The notes under the pieces were generated by a model. That model made no database searches, was not told the DNA's origin, and saw only the letters and a program-made list of their open reading frames with translations. A DNA stretch of 28,100 bases from JBAZJI01 sp964596325 (lineage in GTDB: Bacteria > Patescibacteriota > Minisyncoccia > Minisyncoccales > JAGOPM01), in assembly GCA_964596325.1 (NCBI GenBank), contig CAZQSQ010000011.1, positions 1-28,100 on the forward strand, in the 5' to 3' direction. The translations under genes and the position numbers were made by a program. Shown one piece after another: positions 6,741 through 14,605 of the stretch. How positions within the stretch are numbered: the first letter of the stretch is position 1; each line of letters begins with the position of its first letter.

Positions 6741-9248
6741 TTAGAAGTTCCATCTTTGGGCAATATCGGCCTCCACTATTTCTTTGGCCAGCCCGTATTT
6801 AAGCTTAGAGATTTTCCTAATAGGTTCAACTATTGCCAAATTCCCCTTTTGTGGTTTTTTAGTAATCACCTTAAAAGAAGAGGTGATATTATTATGCAGC
6901 ATCATCCGGATAATGAAATTGAAGTTATCCAAATTCACTAAATCTTGGCGGGTAAATCCGGGTTCAAATTGCTTTTCCAAAAATTCAGCATCCTGCACCC
7001 CGACCCGAAAAGAGGCAATCGTGCCGGCATTGCCCATCACCGCATTTTTTATCGGCTCTTGTAATTGAGGCATATATTGATGCGCCAAAATCAAATTGAG
7101 CCGATATTTGCGCGCTTCCGAGAGTATGGTGGCAATATTGTCGGTCGTAAAATTATGAAACTCGTCAATGTAGAGATAAAAATCCTTGCGCGCTTCCATG
7201 GGCATATTGCCCCGTTGCATGGCGGCCACCTGCATCTTGGAAACCAAAATCAAACCCAAAAGCGAGCTATTCATTTCCCCGGTTTTGCCCTTGGAAAGAT
7301 TAGCCAAAAATATCTTTTTGTTATCCATTATCTCGCGCAAATCAAATCCCGAGCGCTGCTGGCCGATGATATTGCGCATCATCTCATTTTCCACAAAACG
7401 ACCAACCTTAGAAACCACATAACCCAACATGTCGCTCTTGGTCTGCCCCACGGTCTGCTTCCATTCGCGCAGCCAGAAAGAACGCACCAAAGGGTCGGTA
7501 ACCATGGCCAAACGGCTTTCCATATAGTCCTCATCAGTAAAAATCCGGGGAATCTCCACCAAGGTGCCCAAATTATCCTTATCGGCAATTAAGGCCAACA
7601 TGGCATTGCGCATGTAATGCTCAAACATTGGCCCGATAATTTCTGGCGGGAAAAGCTTGGTAAAAATCATTATCATTTCGGAAACAACAAAATCCTTCTG
7701 CTCCGGCGTTTCCCATTCCAACATATTAAGCCCCACGGGGCGCTCCATATCGGAAGGCTCAAAGAGCACGACATCATCAACCCGCTCGCGCGGGATAATA
7801 GATAAAACATCCTCCACTAAATCACCGTGCGGATCGATAACGCCCACGCCCTTGCCGGCCAATATATCTTGGCGGATCATCTCGTATAAAAGTGAGGATT
7901 TACCAGTACCGGTTTGCCCAACAATATAAAAATGCCGCCGCCTGTCATCTTCACTGGCAAAAAACACTTCTTTCTTTTCTCCGCGGAAAAGAGTTTGCCC
8001 AATGGAAACATCGCCAGCTTCCGGCAAAGTGGCGGGGGGCTCTACCTCCCGCGTTTTGGCCCACTTGATACTGGGGCTCAAAATTGTCGAAGGCGGGAAA
8101 TGCAAAATACTTGCCAATTCCTCCGTATTGAGCACCATGGCTTGCGATTTGCGAAAATTCCTAAAGCTATAATCAAAAACGATTTTATCTTCCGCCCCTC
8201 CGGACACATCCTTGAACTTAAACGCATTAAAAGTGGAGGCAAATTGGGAAAAAGCGGCTTTCAGATCCTGTAAAATGAAATTCGAGCGGCTAATGTCGTC
8301 GGAAGCGGCCAAAAGCCGAATATTGGCATAAAGCGAAGGCTTTTGCAACTTCTTTTTTACCGCCTCCACCAGCATTTGGTCTGGCTCGCGCATCATTTGC
8401 TGCTGTTGCATAGCATAGGGGTTGTTTTGTCCCGGCTGCTGTGAATATGGCTGCTGTGGATTTTGCGGATAGGGCTGCCCCGAGTAAGGTCCCGACGGAT
8501 AAAAAATTGGATCGCCACGCAAAGTCTTCAAAAATGATCCAGAGGCCGACTGGTCCGCAGACAGATTAATCGCCCCGGCAAAACCGCGCATTAACTGGGC
8601 CACATACTGTGCCCCTCTGGTACGGATGTCAAAATCCAAAGGCTGGATAACGATTTGGATGGCCGCCCCCTCAGCATCGCGAATCTTGCTTAGCGAATTG
8701 GTAATAATAGAAATCGGATCGGATTGAAGCGTGACATAGGTGGAAAGCGGTTGGTAATAATTTCTCTCCTGCTGTACATAGGCGGCTGCCACATGGCAAC
8801 CGGGCTCAAACACCGTATAGTCTTGGCCGACTCTTTCAACGACGGCCCCGGGATACACGCCTTGGATAACTTTTTCAACCGCAAACTCGTAAGATTTGGG
8901 AATAGCAATATAAAAAAGAATGTCACTGCCCCCGATTTCAGAAGCAATCTCCAAAGAAATTCTGGGCACGTTGCCCACCAAGCTTTTGCCAAAATTTTGC
9001 TCTTTTAGGTAAAGGAAATTGGAATAAACCTGCTCCATGGCCCCGATAATCTGCCGGAAATCCTGCGGCCGCTCATCTTTTTTCTCAAAGCGCGGCATCT
9101 TAACCGAAAAAACAACGGTTTCTAAACTGGCAAACATCTTAGCCTCATTAAGCTTACGCAATAAAATCGCCACCATCAATAAAACGAAGATGCTGCTAAA
9201 AAACAGCAATACCAGCTGCCCGATTTGGATCAGGATCTCGGTATCCAT
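6741..9248 (-). CDS. Membrane-anchored VirB4/TraD/HerA-like secretion-type ATPase (835 aa)
   Basis: P-loop ATPase of the FtsK/HerA superfamily, type IV secretion or coupling-protein branch. A single N-terminal membrane helix (about 9-31) is followed by a large domain (about 45-400) that I cannot assign. That domain is interrupted by a Pro/Gln/Tyr-rich low-complexity stretch (about 251-287) with PYSGQPYPQNPQQPYSQ-type repeats. The motor domain starts near 415: Walker A GQTGTGKSS at 444-452, the IDPHGDLVEDVL segment near 471, Walker B LYIDEF at 692-697, and the AHQYMPQL motif near 722 typical of TraG/TraD/VirD4 ATPases. Such genes are common in CPR genomes and are often annotated as conjugative DNA transfer proteins; a role in DNA uptake or pilus-type transport is plausible but not shown. 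No relaxase or other type IV secretion genes are visible here. The acidic tail-anchored protein downstream is the likely partner. Confidence 0.88.
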   Translation of the reverse strand: MDTEILIQIGQLVLLFFSSIFVLLMVAILLRKLNEAKMFASLETVVFSVKMPRFEKKDERPQDFRQIIGAMEQVYSNFLYLKEQNFGKSLVGNVPRISLEIASEIGGSDILFYIAIPKSYEFAVEKVIQGVYPGAVVERVGQDYTVFEPGCHVAAAYVQQERNYYQPLSTYVTLQSDPISIITNSLSKIRDAEGAAIQIVIQPLDFDIRTRGAQYVAQLMRGFAGAINLSADQSASGSFLKTLRGDPIFYPSGPYSGQPYPQNPQQPYSQQPGQNNPYAMQQQQMMREPDQMLVEAVKKKLQKPSLYANIRLLAASDDISRSNFILQDLKAAFSQFASTFNAFKFKDVSGGAEDKIVFDYSFRNFRKSQAMVLNTEELASILHFPPSTILSPSIKWAKTREVEPPATLPEAGDVSIGQTLFRGEKKEVFFASEDDRRRHFYIVGQTGTGKSSLLYEMIRQDILAGKGVGVIDPHGDLVEDVLSIIPRERVDDVVLFEPSDMERPVGLNMLEWETPEQKDFVVSEMIMIFTKLFPPEIIGPMFEHYMRNAMLALIADKDNLGTLVEIPRIFTDEDYMESRLAMVTDPLVRSFWLREWKQTVGQTKSDMLGYVVSKVGRFVENEMMRNIIGQQRSGFDLREIMDNKKIFLANLSKGKTGEMNSSLLGLILVSKMQVAAMQRGNMPMEARKDFYLYIDEFHNFTTDNIATILSEARKYRLNLILAHQYMPQLQEPIKNAVMGNAGTIASFRVGVQDAEFLEKQFEPGFTRQDLVNLDNFNFIIRMMLHNNITSSFKVITKKPQKGNLAIVEPIRKISKLKYGLAKEIVEADIAQRWNF

Positions 9249-9252
9249 TTTA

Positions 9253-9636
9253 TTATTTCTTTTTGAATTTCAAATATAACTGGTCCTTGGCTAAAATATC
9301 GTGGAATAAATCGATAAGGTAAGGGTCTTTGGTTTTTTTGGCCAACTCCACGGCTGCGTATAAATTCTGGGTAGTGGCAACAGTTAAAAGTTTTTTAATT
9401 TTTCCCTGTGCCTCCTCTTTTTTAAGTATCTTTACATCATTAGGCTGAACCGGGGTTTGGGGGGCGCTTTGGCTGTATTTAAGAACATCCTGCTCCAGCT
9501 TACGCCTGATTTCCTGCTCTTGAAGCGTAAGCTCGTGCTTTTCTAAAATACCCTCTGGGGAGAACCATTGCTCCAGCGTTTTTTCAACAATGGGGGCTTC
9601 TTTTTCGACTGAACTTTTTTCCGGATTGCGTGGCAT
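9253..9636 (-). CDS. Small charged protein of unknown function (127 aa)
   Basis: I do not recognise it. It is hydrophilic and helical with many Lys and Glu, and has no signal peptide or membrane helix. Residues 1-60 are probably disordered or coiled, with a short Pro/Gln linker (about 60-70) before a helical C-terminal half. It ends 4 nt before the secretion-type ATPase gene and is almost certainly cotranscribed with it, so a regulatory or adaptor role for that machine is a reasonable guess. It has its own promoter-like sequence immediately upstream and no Shine-Dalgarno. Confidence 0.75.
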   Translation of the reverse strand: MPRNPEKSSVEKEAPIVEKTLEQWFSPEGILEKHELTLQEQEIRRKLEQDVLKYSQSAPQTPVQPNDVKILKKEEAQGKIKKLLTVATTQNLYAAVELAKKTKDPYLIDLFHDILAKDQLYLKFKKK

Positions 9637-9647
9637 ATTTTTATTAA

Positions 9648-9675
9648 ATTATATCATCTGGGAACGCTTTGAAAA
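9648..9675 (-). promoter_or_regulatory. Internal promoter with extended -10 for the 127-aa gene and ATPase genes
   Basis: TGATATAAT is an extended -10 (TATAAT at 9653-9648) that begins right behind the TGA of the exchanger gene. TTTTCA (9675-9670) lies 16 nt upstream. Only 11 nt separate it from the ATG at 9636, so the leader would be about 4-5 nt. Confidence 0.5.
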
Positions 9676-10634
9676 TAGTTTTGCAGCAAAATCTCGGTCG
9701 CTGTAAACAAAACATAGAACAAAACCAAACCAAAGCCTTCACCCTTGGTTATTTTGCGGTCTGACCTTACCGAAAGCAGAAAGGCGATGCAAACAATAAT
9801 CAAAAATATTCGGGGCACAATCATGATGGTCGGGATATTAAAGCTTATCGGATGAATCATGGCCACTAAGCCCAAAAGTGCAGAAGCACAAAATACCACC
9901 CCGCCCATCAAATCACCCAAAACCATCCAGCCCTGCCCCTTGCGGGAAGCTTGAACTGAAAAAAAGGCCTCCGGCATGCAATTACCCAAAGCGACAATAA
10001 AAACACCGATGATACCGATCTCCAATCCGAAAACCTTGGAAAACTGCGTTGCCGACTCCACCATCAAATAACCACCGACAATTAAGACCAGTAAAGATAA
10101 AACAGCCTTAAAAACGCTCCAAACAAATTCCGCAGATTTGGGTTTTTTCTCGCCCTTCTCGTACTGTCGGGTCACCCGGGACTTACCAGAAAAGATCCAA
10201 CCAGCGTAAGCAAAATATCCCAAAAACATAATTAAACCATCAATACGCGAAATTTGCCCGTCAAAAGCCATTAAAATCGGCATTGTGGCGAAAAACATAG
10301 TGGCGATAGAACTGGCTTGCACAGTTCGGCTATCGGCGTCTAACCCGTCTTTAGAAATGAGGACGGCCAAACCCAAAACAATCGAAAGATCAAAAATATT
10401 TCCGCCAACAACATCGCCAAAAGACAATTCCGGCATACCGCGCACGGCAGAAATTATTCCCACGACCAGATTGGGCACCGAGGCACCAAAGGCCATCAAA
10501 AAAAAGGCAATAATAAATTCCCGCACCCGCAAAAAAAGCGCCACCTTTTCCAGTGATTCCACTAGTATGCGGCTGGAAATTGCCAACATAATGACAGCCG
10601 CAAAAAACATCAGGATGTAATAAATAAAAGCCAT
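9654..10634 (-). CDS. CaCA-family sodium/calcium exchanger-like membrane transporter
   Basis: Integral membrane antiporter of the cation/Ca2+ exchanger superfamily, 326 aa with about ten hydrophobic helices, the normal size and layout for prokaryotic members. Two inverted alpha repeats can be seen: alpha-1 around 46-90 (FGASVPNLVVG, then GGNIFD at 77-82) and alpha-2 around 210-255 (ALGNCMPEAFFS, then GDLMGG at 240-245). In characterised exchangers each repeat carries a Glu after the Pro; here alpha-2 keeps it (E222) but alpha-1 has N55. In alpha-2 the usual GSNxFN is replaced by GGVVFC. The ion specificity may therefore differ from Na+/Ca2+. It starts 4 nt after the permease stop and shares its promoter. 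Confidence 0.88.
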   Translation of the reverse strand: MAFIYYILMFFAAVIMLAISSRILVESLEKVALFLRVREFIIAFFLMAFGASVPNLVVGIISAVRGMPELSFGDVVGGNIFDLSIVLGLAVLISKDGLDADSRTVQASSIATMFFATMPILMAFDGQISRIDGLIMFLGYFAYAGWIFSGKSRVTRQYEKGEKKPKSAEFVWSVFKAVLSLLVLIVGGYLMVESATQFSKVFGLEIGIIGVFIVALGNCMPEAFFSVQASRKGQGWMVLGDLMGGVVFCASALLGLVAMIHPISFNIPTIMIVPRIFLIIVCIAFLLSVRSDRKITKGEGFGLVLFYVLFTATEILLQNYFQSVPR

Positions 10635-10638
10635 TTGA

Positions 10639-11757
10639 TTAAATAAATTTGAAAAATATTAAAATTTGTGAAATCATCCCCAGAATAAAAATTACTGCCA
10701 AGGGCCAGATGCTAAAACGATTCGGGAATAATTTTTTATACATAAACAAAATCAAAATACCCTCCAGCCCCATCACCACGCCCCCAATAAATGATGTCAC
10801 AGTCAAAAAACTTCTAAACCCGAAACAATACATCAAAATCGGCACAAGACAAACCAAGATCCAGGATAAAAACTTGTTAAGCTGCAAATCGTAATGCAAA
10901 ACCTTTTTAAGGGTCAGCCCCATGGCCACAAAGGCATTGAAGGTGCAAATTATGCCTAAAATAAGAGCTAAAGAGTAAACCTTGGGCCCAATTATCGCGC
11001 CCAGCCCGGCGATGGCCGATTCAGAAACATTAGGCCCGGCCACTCCCAAGATAAGAACTGTAAAAAAAATATAAACCAAAAAAGGAATCAAGACAGCCAA
11101 GGGGACGATTTTACGCAAATCTTTTTTATCCTCACGCAAAAATTCCTCAGCTTCCGGTATTAAGCCAAGACCCCAGAGGGCAAAAACTATCGCCCCATAA
11201 GGCAAGAGCAAATCCGACATTGTGCCAATTTTTATTGCTAAATTTGCCGGATTAAAATGCGGCATAACCGCAATGGAGATAATCGCCAAAATAGCCAGAA
11301 ACAGCAAAACCGTTACTAAAGAAATTTTACTGACAATTTCTACGCCGATAAAAATCAAAATGGCTCCGATTGCAAAATAAGCCAAAGAATATTGGGTTTG
11401 GGTAAAGGGCAAAAAGGGCTTTAGAAGCTCGTTTAGAAATTCTCCGCCCACCAGCATATAGGCGAGTAAACCAAAAAAGGAAGTTCCGAGGGTGGTAATA
11501 TAGGAAAATATTTCTCCGGGCTTGCCTAAATAATGCCTGGCAAAGCCGGGAAAGCGCATATAATCGGGAGTGCGGATGGCCACTTCGGTAAATATCATGT
11601 GCTCAATGACGGCAAAAATCCCCAAAAAGATAAAAAAACCAATCATGATCGGTAGGCCAACCCGCGCCGCGATATAGGGCAAGGAAAAAAAACCTACACC
11701 GATGATGGATCCGGCAATAATGCCAAAAGCATAGACGTCTTTCTGCCACCTCTGCAT
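10639..11757 (-). CDS. APC-superfamily amino acid permease (aromatic amino acid permease-like)
   Basis: A 372-aa integral membrane protein with about ten to eleven hydrophobic helices. The N-terminal segment FGIIAGSIIGVGFFSLPYI (about 11-29) matches the unwound TM1 glycine motif GxxIGxGxxxLP of the Trp/Tyr (HAAAP-like) and related APC permeases, so import of an amino acid by cation symport is likely; the substrate cannot be read from sequence. It is the first gene of the long minus-strand operon that ends at rplU. The first codons are part of a 29-bp repeat whose second copy, with a nonsense change, lies at 19259-19287 beyond the island. The ATG at 11757 lies 7 nt behind a perfect TATAAT, without Shine-Dalgarno. 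Confidence 0.85.
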   Translation of the reverse strand: MQRWQKDVYAFGIIAGSIIGVGFFSLPYIAARVGLPIMIGFFIFLGIFAVIEHMIFTEVAIRTPDYMRFPGFARHYLGKPGEIFSYITTLGTSFFGLLAYMLVGGEFLNELLKPFLPFTQTQYSLAYFAIGAILIFIGVEIVSKISLVTVLLFLAILAIISIAVMPHFNPANLAIKIGTMSDLLLPYGAIVFALWGLGLIPEAEEFLREDKKDLRKIVPLAVLIPFLVYIFFTVLILGVAGPNVSESAIAGLGAIIGPKVYSLALILGIICTFNAFVAMGLTLKKVLHYDLQLNKFLSWILVCLVPILMYCFGFRSFLTVTSFIGGVVMGLEGILILFMYKKLFPNRFSIWPLAVIFILGMISQILIFFKFI

Positions 11758-11759
11758 AT
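11731..11759. repeat. Direct repeat copy 1 at the permease start (left border of the island)
   Basis: These 29 bp match 19259-19287 in the same orientation with one mismatch (G here, A there). They cover the permease ATG and its first nine codons. Weaker ungapped similarity continues to about 11802 (26 of 43 positions by eye), including an identically placed -10 and a CTGTGyAAAAA block. Confidence 0.85.
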
Positions 11760-11764
11760 AACTG

Positions 11765-11770
11765 ATTATA
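11765..11770 (-). promoter_or_regulatory. -10 box of the permease-to-rplU operon
   Basis: A perfect TATAAT lies 7 nt before the permease ATG, which places transcription start at about the A of the start codon. I see no convincing -35. The copy beyond the island (19298-19293) has TATAAT at the same distance from its dead ATG. Confidence 0.5.
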
Positions 11771-11796
11771 TCTCATTTTTCTTTTTTTCCCTGTGT

Positions 11797-11826
11797 AAAA
11801 AACCCCTTAGCTTCTTGCTAAGGGGG
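11797..11826 (-). terminator. Terminator of the AAA+ ATPase unit
   Basis: A perfect 9-bp stem (11803-11811 with 11817-11825) is followed on the minus strand by a run of six T. It lies 8 nt after the ATPase stop codon. Confidence 0.9.
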
Positions 11827-11833
11827 TATATAT

Positions 11834-13849
11834 TTATCTAGCCTGCAAGAGAACAATGGCCTTGTCACAGCTGGTTATGTCCAAGCTGTAGTCGTGGATA
11901 TACTCATCGAGAGCGTCCTGCATGTTTAGGTCAAGGTTCTGCGCATGTGTATCAGCGATTGAGCTTATGACATCTTCTTCGCAGATTCCAGTTTGCGTTT
12001 TATCCTCAATGTCCCGGCTAATGGCTTTGCTTTTGGCTTGCTGTACGATATTGACTATCATGGCTCCACTAACAATGTGCCTGAGGCAGAAATGATGCGT
12101 TTCATTACTTCTTGTCGTTAGCGTGTAGAGTACATAGTGATCACTCCAAAGCTCGTCAATGGCTTTTTGGGCAAACTGCTCAGTAGTCAGGCCGTTGGCA
12201 ATCGGACAATCCTTTAAGGTGATTTCAAAGATGTCTTTGGCTGCATTTAAGTCAGGTCTGGTTATTTTGATCTTGCGGTCAATACGGCCATCCCTAGTCG
12301 CTGCCGGGTCAAGTATATCCGGCCTATTAGTAGCTAAGATGACAATGGCTCCTGTCTTCTCCATGCCATCCATTTCCGCCAAAAACGCCGGTACGATAGT
12401 GCGCTCAACATCAGAGCTGCGTCCGCTGCCCCTTTTGTTGAGAATGGCATCAGCCTCATCAATGAAGATGACGCATGGATAGCCATTCCGCTCCATAAAT
12501 TCCCTGGCAGATTCGAAAATTTGTCTGATAGTCGCTTCTGATTCACCGACCCATTTTGTCAAAATTTCCGGACCCTTCACATAGAGCATAGCGCCGTTTC
12601 GTGCCGCCCCATCGCCCCTGATATTGGCCAAAGACTTAGCCAAAGCTTTCCCGAGCATTGTTTTTCCGCAGCCGGGAGGACCATACAGCAAGACGCCTTT
12701 GGGAATTTTTTGCCCATAGAAAGCGTAGATCGCCGCATTGTTGGCTGGCTCTTCAAAAAGTTTGCGCATTTCGCGCTTTGGAGAGACCAAACCGCCGATG
12801 TCATCCCAACTTACGTCAGCCACTTCCTCGAGTCTAAAAGCTTCGTTGTCTTTGCCAAGATTTCTAATGGCAACGTTTCCGCCAGGATCTACGACCAGCC
12901 TATCTCCTCTCTTTGGCGGAGTAGGCAAAGCTGAAATGTCGATGACTTTTGGCCGGCCCTGACAATTAACTTCCGCATTTTTGTCATCGATTATCCTGGC
13001 AGCAGGAACAATCTCTCCTCCGGGTTCAATCGGTGCTTCGCTGATAATCTGCTGTGTCTTATAATTGACCACCACGAACATTCCGGGAATAACTTCAAAT
13101 TCCTGGGGCCTGTCAACCAAAATGATGCTGTTATTGACAATGATACTCACCTTTGGAGCAGAGACGAATAAAAGATCACAAGTGCCATCGCAAGTTATTC
13201 CGCCGCGCGTATCATTACAAATTTCTCCAGTACGAAATTCTTTGCTAGTGCCATCGGCAAACTTCACTATTACCCAGCCAGCGCCAGAAATATTCAAGGC
13301 CGTACCAAGTTTGTGCTTGTCATCAGTAAACAGTGGGCTTTCTGGCCTCACCGATACCTTGCGCCCCTGTTTCTGGAAGTCGCTTGGCATAGGGATGATG
13401 AGTTGCTCATTATGCACTTTGAGCACGGTGGCAATCGGGCATGATTCGTTGTTTATTCTATCGATGACTGATTTGAGTTGGCTTATCTCCTGGTTTTTAT
13501 TTGAAACTTCCTGTCGAAGCCTTTTCACTTCTCCAATGGACTGCGAATTATTAGCAGGCCTTCTGTCTGCATTAGGCTCATAAAGTTCAATGTCCGCTGT
13601 GCCGTCACAAGGTTTTGTTTTAATGGATGAATCGGAAACTTCGCCCGTCCGAAAATCAGCCTCGGTACCATCCTTAAATTTTACTGTCGCGATGCCGCGC
13701 TCAAGGAAACCTTCGATTATTCCCGGACCAGCATCTTTATAAAATTGGTAGGCCGGAGAATCTCCCCGAACACTGACTGAGTCCCCAATATGAAAACCAT
13801 TGGACGTGAGTGTCTTTGCCTCAACATCTTCCGCTATTCTTGTGCTCAC
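11834..13849 (-). CDS. Mpa/ARC-family proteasomal-type AAA+ ATPase with duplicated extra domain (671 aa)
   Basis: Ring-forming AAA+ unfoldase most like actinobacterial Mpa/ARC. Order: SH3-like repeat 1 (about 22-90); coiled coil (about 102-134); OB-type beta domains (about 137-340), with SH3-like repeat 2 (about 164-229) apparently inserted in the first; AAA+ core from about 345 (DVSWDDIGGL). Both repeats share VKFxDGT, FRTGE and CDGT motifs. Walker A is GPPGCGKT (390-397), Walker B VIFIDEAD (460-467), sensor 1 around N508, and arginine-finger candidates are R519 and R522. The pore loop is KWVGE (432-436), with Trp in place of the Phe of Mpa (KFVGE). The SGAMIVNIVQQAKSKAI helix near 594 also matches Mpa. 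The tail ends LLQAR, so the HbYX or QYL motif that docks on 20S proteasomes is absent. The GTG start overlaps the 87-aa gene (GTGA) and has a GGAG Shine-Dalgarno. Family assignment is by alignment from memory; substrate is inferred from the neighbouring ubiquitin-like genes. Confidence 0.88.
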   Translation of the reverse strand: MSTRIAEDVEAKTLTSNGFHIGDSVSVRGDSPAYQFYKDAGPGIIEGFLERGIATVKFKDGTEADFRTGEVSDSSIKTKPCDGTADIELYEPNADRRPANNSQSIGEVKRLRQEVSNKNQEISQLKSVIDRINNESCPIATVLKVHNEQLIIPMPSDFQKQGRKVSVRPESPLFTDDKHKLGTALNISGAGWVIVKFADGTSKEFRTGEICNDTRGGITCDGTCDLLFVSAPKVSIIVNNSIILVDRPQEFEVIPGMFVVVNYKTQQIISEAPIEPGGEIVPAARIIDDKNAEVNCQGRPKVIDISALPTPPKRGDRLVVDPGGNVAIRNLGKDNEAFRLEEVADVSWDDIGGLVSPKREMRKLFEEPANNAAIYAFYGQKIPKGVLLYGPPGCGKTMLGKALAKSLANIRGDGAARNGAMLYVKGPEILTKWVGESEATIRQIFESAREFMERNGYPCVIFIDEADAILNKRGSGRSSDVERTIVPAFLAEMDGMEKTGAIVILATNRPDILDPAATRDGRIDRKIKITRPDLNAAKDIFEITLKDCPIANGLTTEQFAQKAIDELWSDHYVLYTLTTRSNETHHFCLRHIVSGAMIVNIVQQAKSKAISRDIEDKTQTGICEEDVISSIADTHAQNLDLNMQDALDEYIHDYSLDITSCDKAIVLLQAR

Positions 13850-14109
13850 TTTTCTCCTTCTTCGCCTGAAAGCGAAACATCCACCGCCACATGGTATTTT
13901 TGGCCACTGCGGTTTTCCTTTTGGCCAATGGCAAAGTTGACATTAAGGCCAGCTGCCAAAGCCAAATCTCCTTTAATGCTTACGACCGGCAATCTCTTGC
14001 CATTCAAGACGCTCGCTCCATCCTTAACCTTAACCACCCAGTTTTCTTTTTTTGTTTTCTGGTTGAGATTAATGCCAATGACATATCCTTTTACTCTATT
14101 TTCACTCAC
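13846..14109 (-). CDS. Small beta-rich protein translationally coupled to the AAA+ ATPase (87 aa)
   Basis: Family not recognised. The GTG start at 14109 is chosen because AAGGAG lies 4 nt upstream; the same AAGGAGAAAAGTGAG string also precedes the ATPase start. The longer reading from a TTG at 14154 has no ribosome site. The protein alternates short predicted beta strands and turns (RVKGYVIGIN, WVVKVKDG, LPVVSIKGD, KYHVAVDVSL), which would fit a small OB- or SH3-type barrel. Its stop overlaps the ATPase start by 4 nt, so the two are made together. It may be an adaptor, a recognition factor or a ring cofactor for the ATPase; that is inference from coupling only. Confidence 0.72.
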   Translation of the reverse strand: MSENRVKGYVIGINLNQKTKKENWVVKVKDGASVLNGKRLPVVSIKGDLALAAGLNVNFAIGQKENRSGQKYHVAVDVSLSGEEGEK

Positions 14110-14174
14110 TTTTCTCCTTTTATTTATTTGTAAATTGATCCAATTGTCCCGCAAAGCAGGCCAATCAAACCTTA

Positions 14175-14205
14175 ATTATAATAACATATTTTTTTGTAAT
14201 GTCAA
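14175..14205 (-). promoter_or_regulatory. Promoter of the 87-aa/ATPase unit
   Basis: A consensus TTGACA (14205-14200) lies 16 nt upstream of TATTAT (14183-14178), which carries an extended TGT. An alternative TATAAT overlaps at 14180-14175. The predicted leader is about 65 nt. Confidence 0.7.
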
Positions 14206-14208
14206 TAT

Positions 14209-14230
14209 AAAAAGCCGCGATAACGCGGCT
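14209..14230 (-). terminator. Terminator of the E2-JAMM-E1-Ubl operon
   Basis: GCCGCG-ATAA-CGCGGC with flanking A/T pair, followed by five T on the minus strand. It separates the conjugation operon from the ATPase unit, whose promoter starts 4 nt further on. Confidence 0.88.
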
Positions 14231-14245
14231 ATATTTCTTTGATTT

Positions 14246-14587
14246 TCAAGAGTTGCCCCTGGACTCGGTGCTTATGGAATATATCTCCCCTTCCTTGGCC
14301 AGCTCATCGCGAGCAGACTCAAAGTTGGGGATATCATTGCCACTGACCCTAACCTTAGTGTATTTTCTCCTGGATTCCTCAGGAAGATTCCCCAAGGCTT
14401 GGTCATAGACCTCACCTCTTGTCGTTTTCCCCGGAATTATAGGGACGGAAATGTTGTCCTCTCCCGGAAATAACGTCACAATGACCTGTGGGCCGTTTGG
14501 CGTATTCATGCTCTGTGCGGCTTGCGCACGCCTCTCGAAGTCATTTGCTGGCTGTGCATCCTGCTGTTCTTGCTCTTGTCCTGTCAT
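14246..14587 (-). CDS. Ubiquitin-like (beta-grasp) modifier protein (113 aa)
   Basis: Candidate protein modifier. Residues 1-32 are Gln/Ala-rich and look disordered. The rest reads like ubiquitin: beta-1 PQVIVTLFPGE (33-43), beta-2 NISVPIIPGKT (45-55), a helix TRGEVYDQALGNL (56-68), a strand KVRVSGNDIP, and a last strand EIYSISTESRG that parallels the ubiquitin tail LHLVLRLRGG. The chain ends RG-NS: removal of the last two residues would expose a C-terminal Gly, the group an E1 adenylates. The JAMM protease of the same operon is the obvious processing enzyme. AGGAG lies 7 nt before the ATG. It is the last gene of the operon E2, JAMM, E1, Ubl. Sequence identity to known ubiquitins is low, so the fold assignment rests on pattern and context. 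Confidence 0.78.
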   Translation of the reverse strand: MTGQEQEQQDAQPANDFERRAQAAQSMNTPNGPQVIVTLFPGEDNISVPIIPGKTTRGEVYDQALGNLPEESRRKYTKVRVSGNDIPNFESARDELAKEGEIYSISTESRGNS

Positions 14588-14605
14588 TTTAATTCTCCTC
14601 TCTCG

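Noticed and set aside
6502..6941. Open frames on both strands around the acidic Glu/Asp run
   Set aside because: They are shadows created by the repetitive GAA/GAG codons of the acidic membrane protein.
8385..8500. Pro/Gln-rich stretch in the secretion-type ATPase as a frameshift or inserted repeat
   Set aside because: The frame continues unbroken with sensible protein on both sides; it is a low-complexity linker.
11834..13849. Calling the ATPase Cdc48, FtsH or PAN
   Set aside because: There is one AAA+ module, no protease domain, and the inter-domain and C-terminal segments match Mpa/ARC better.
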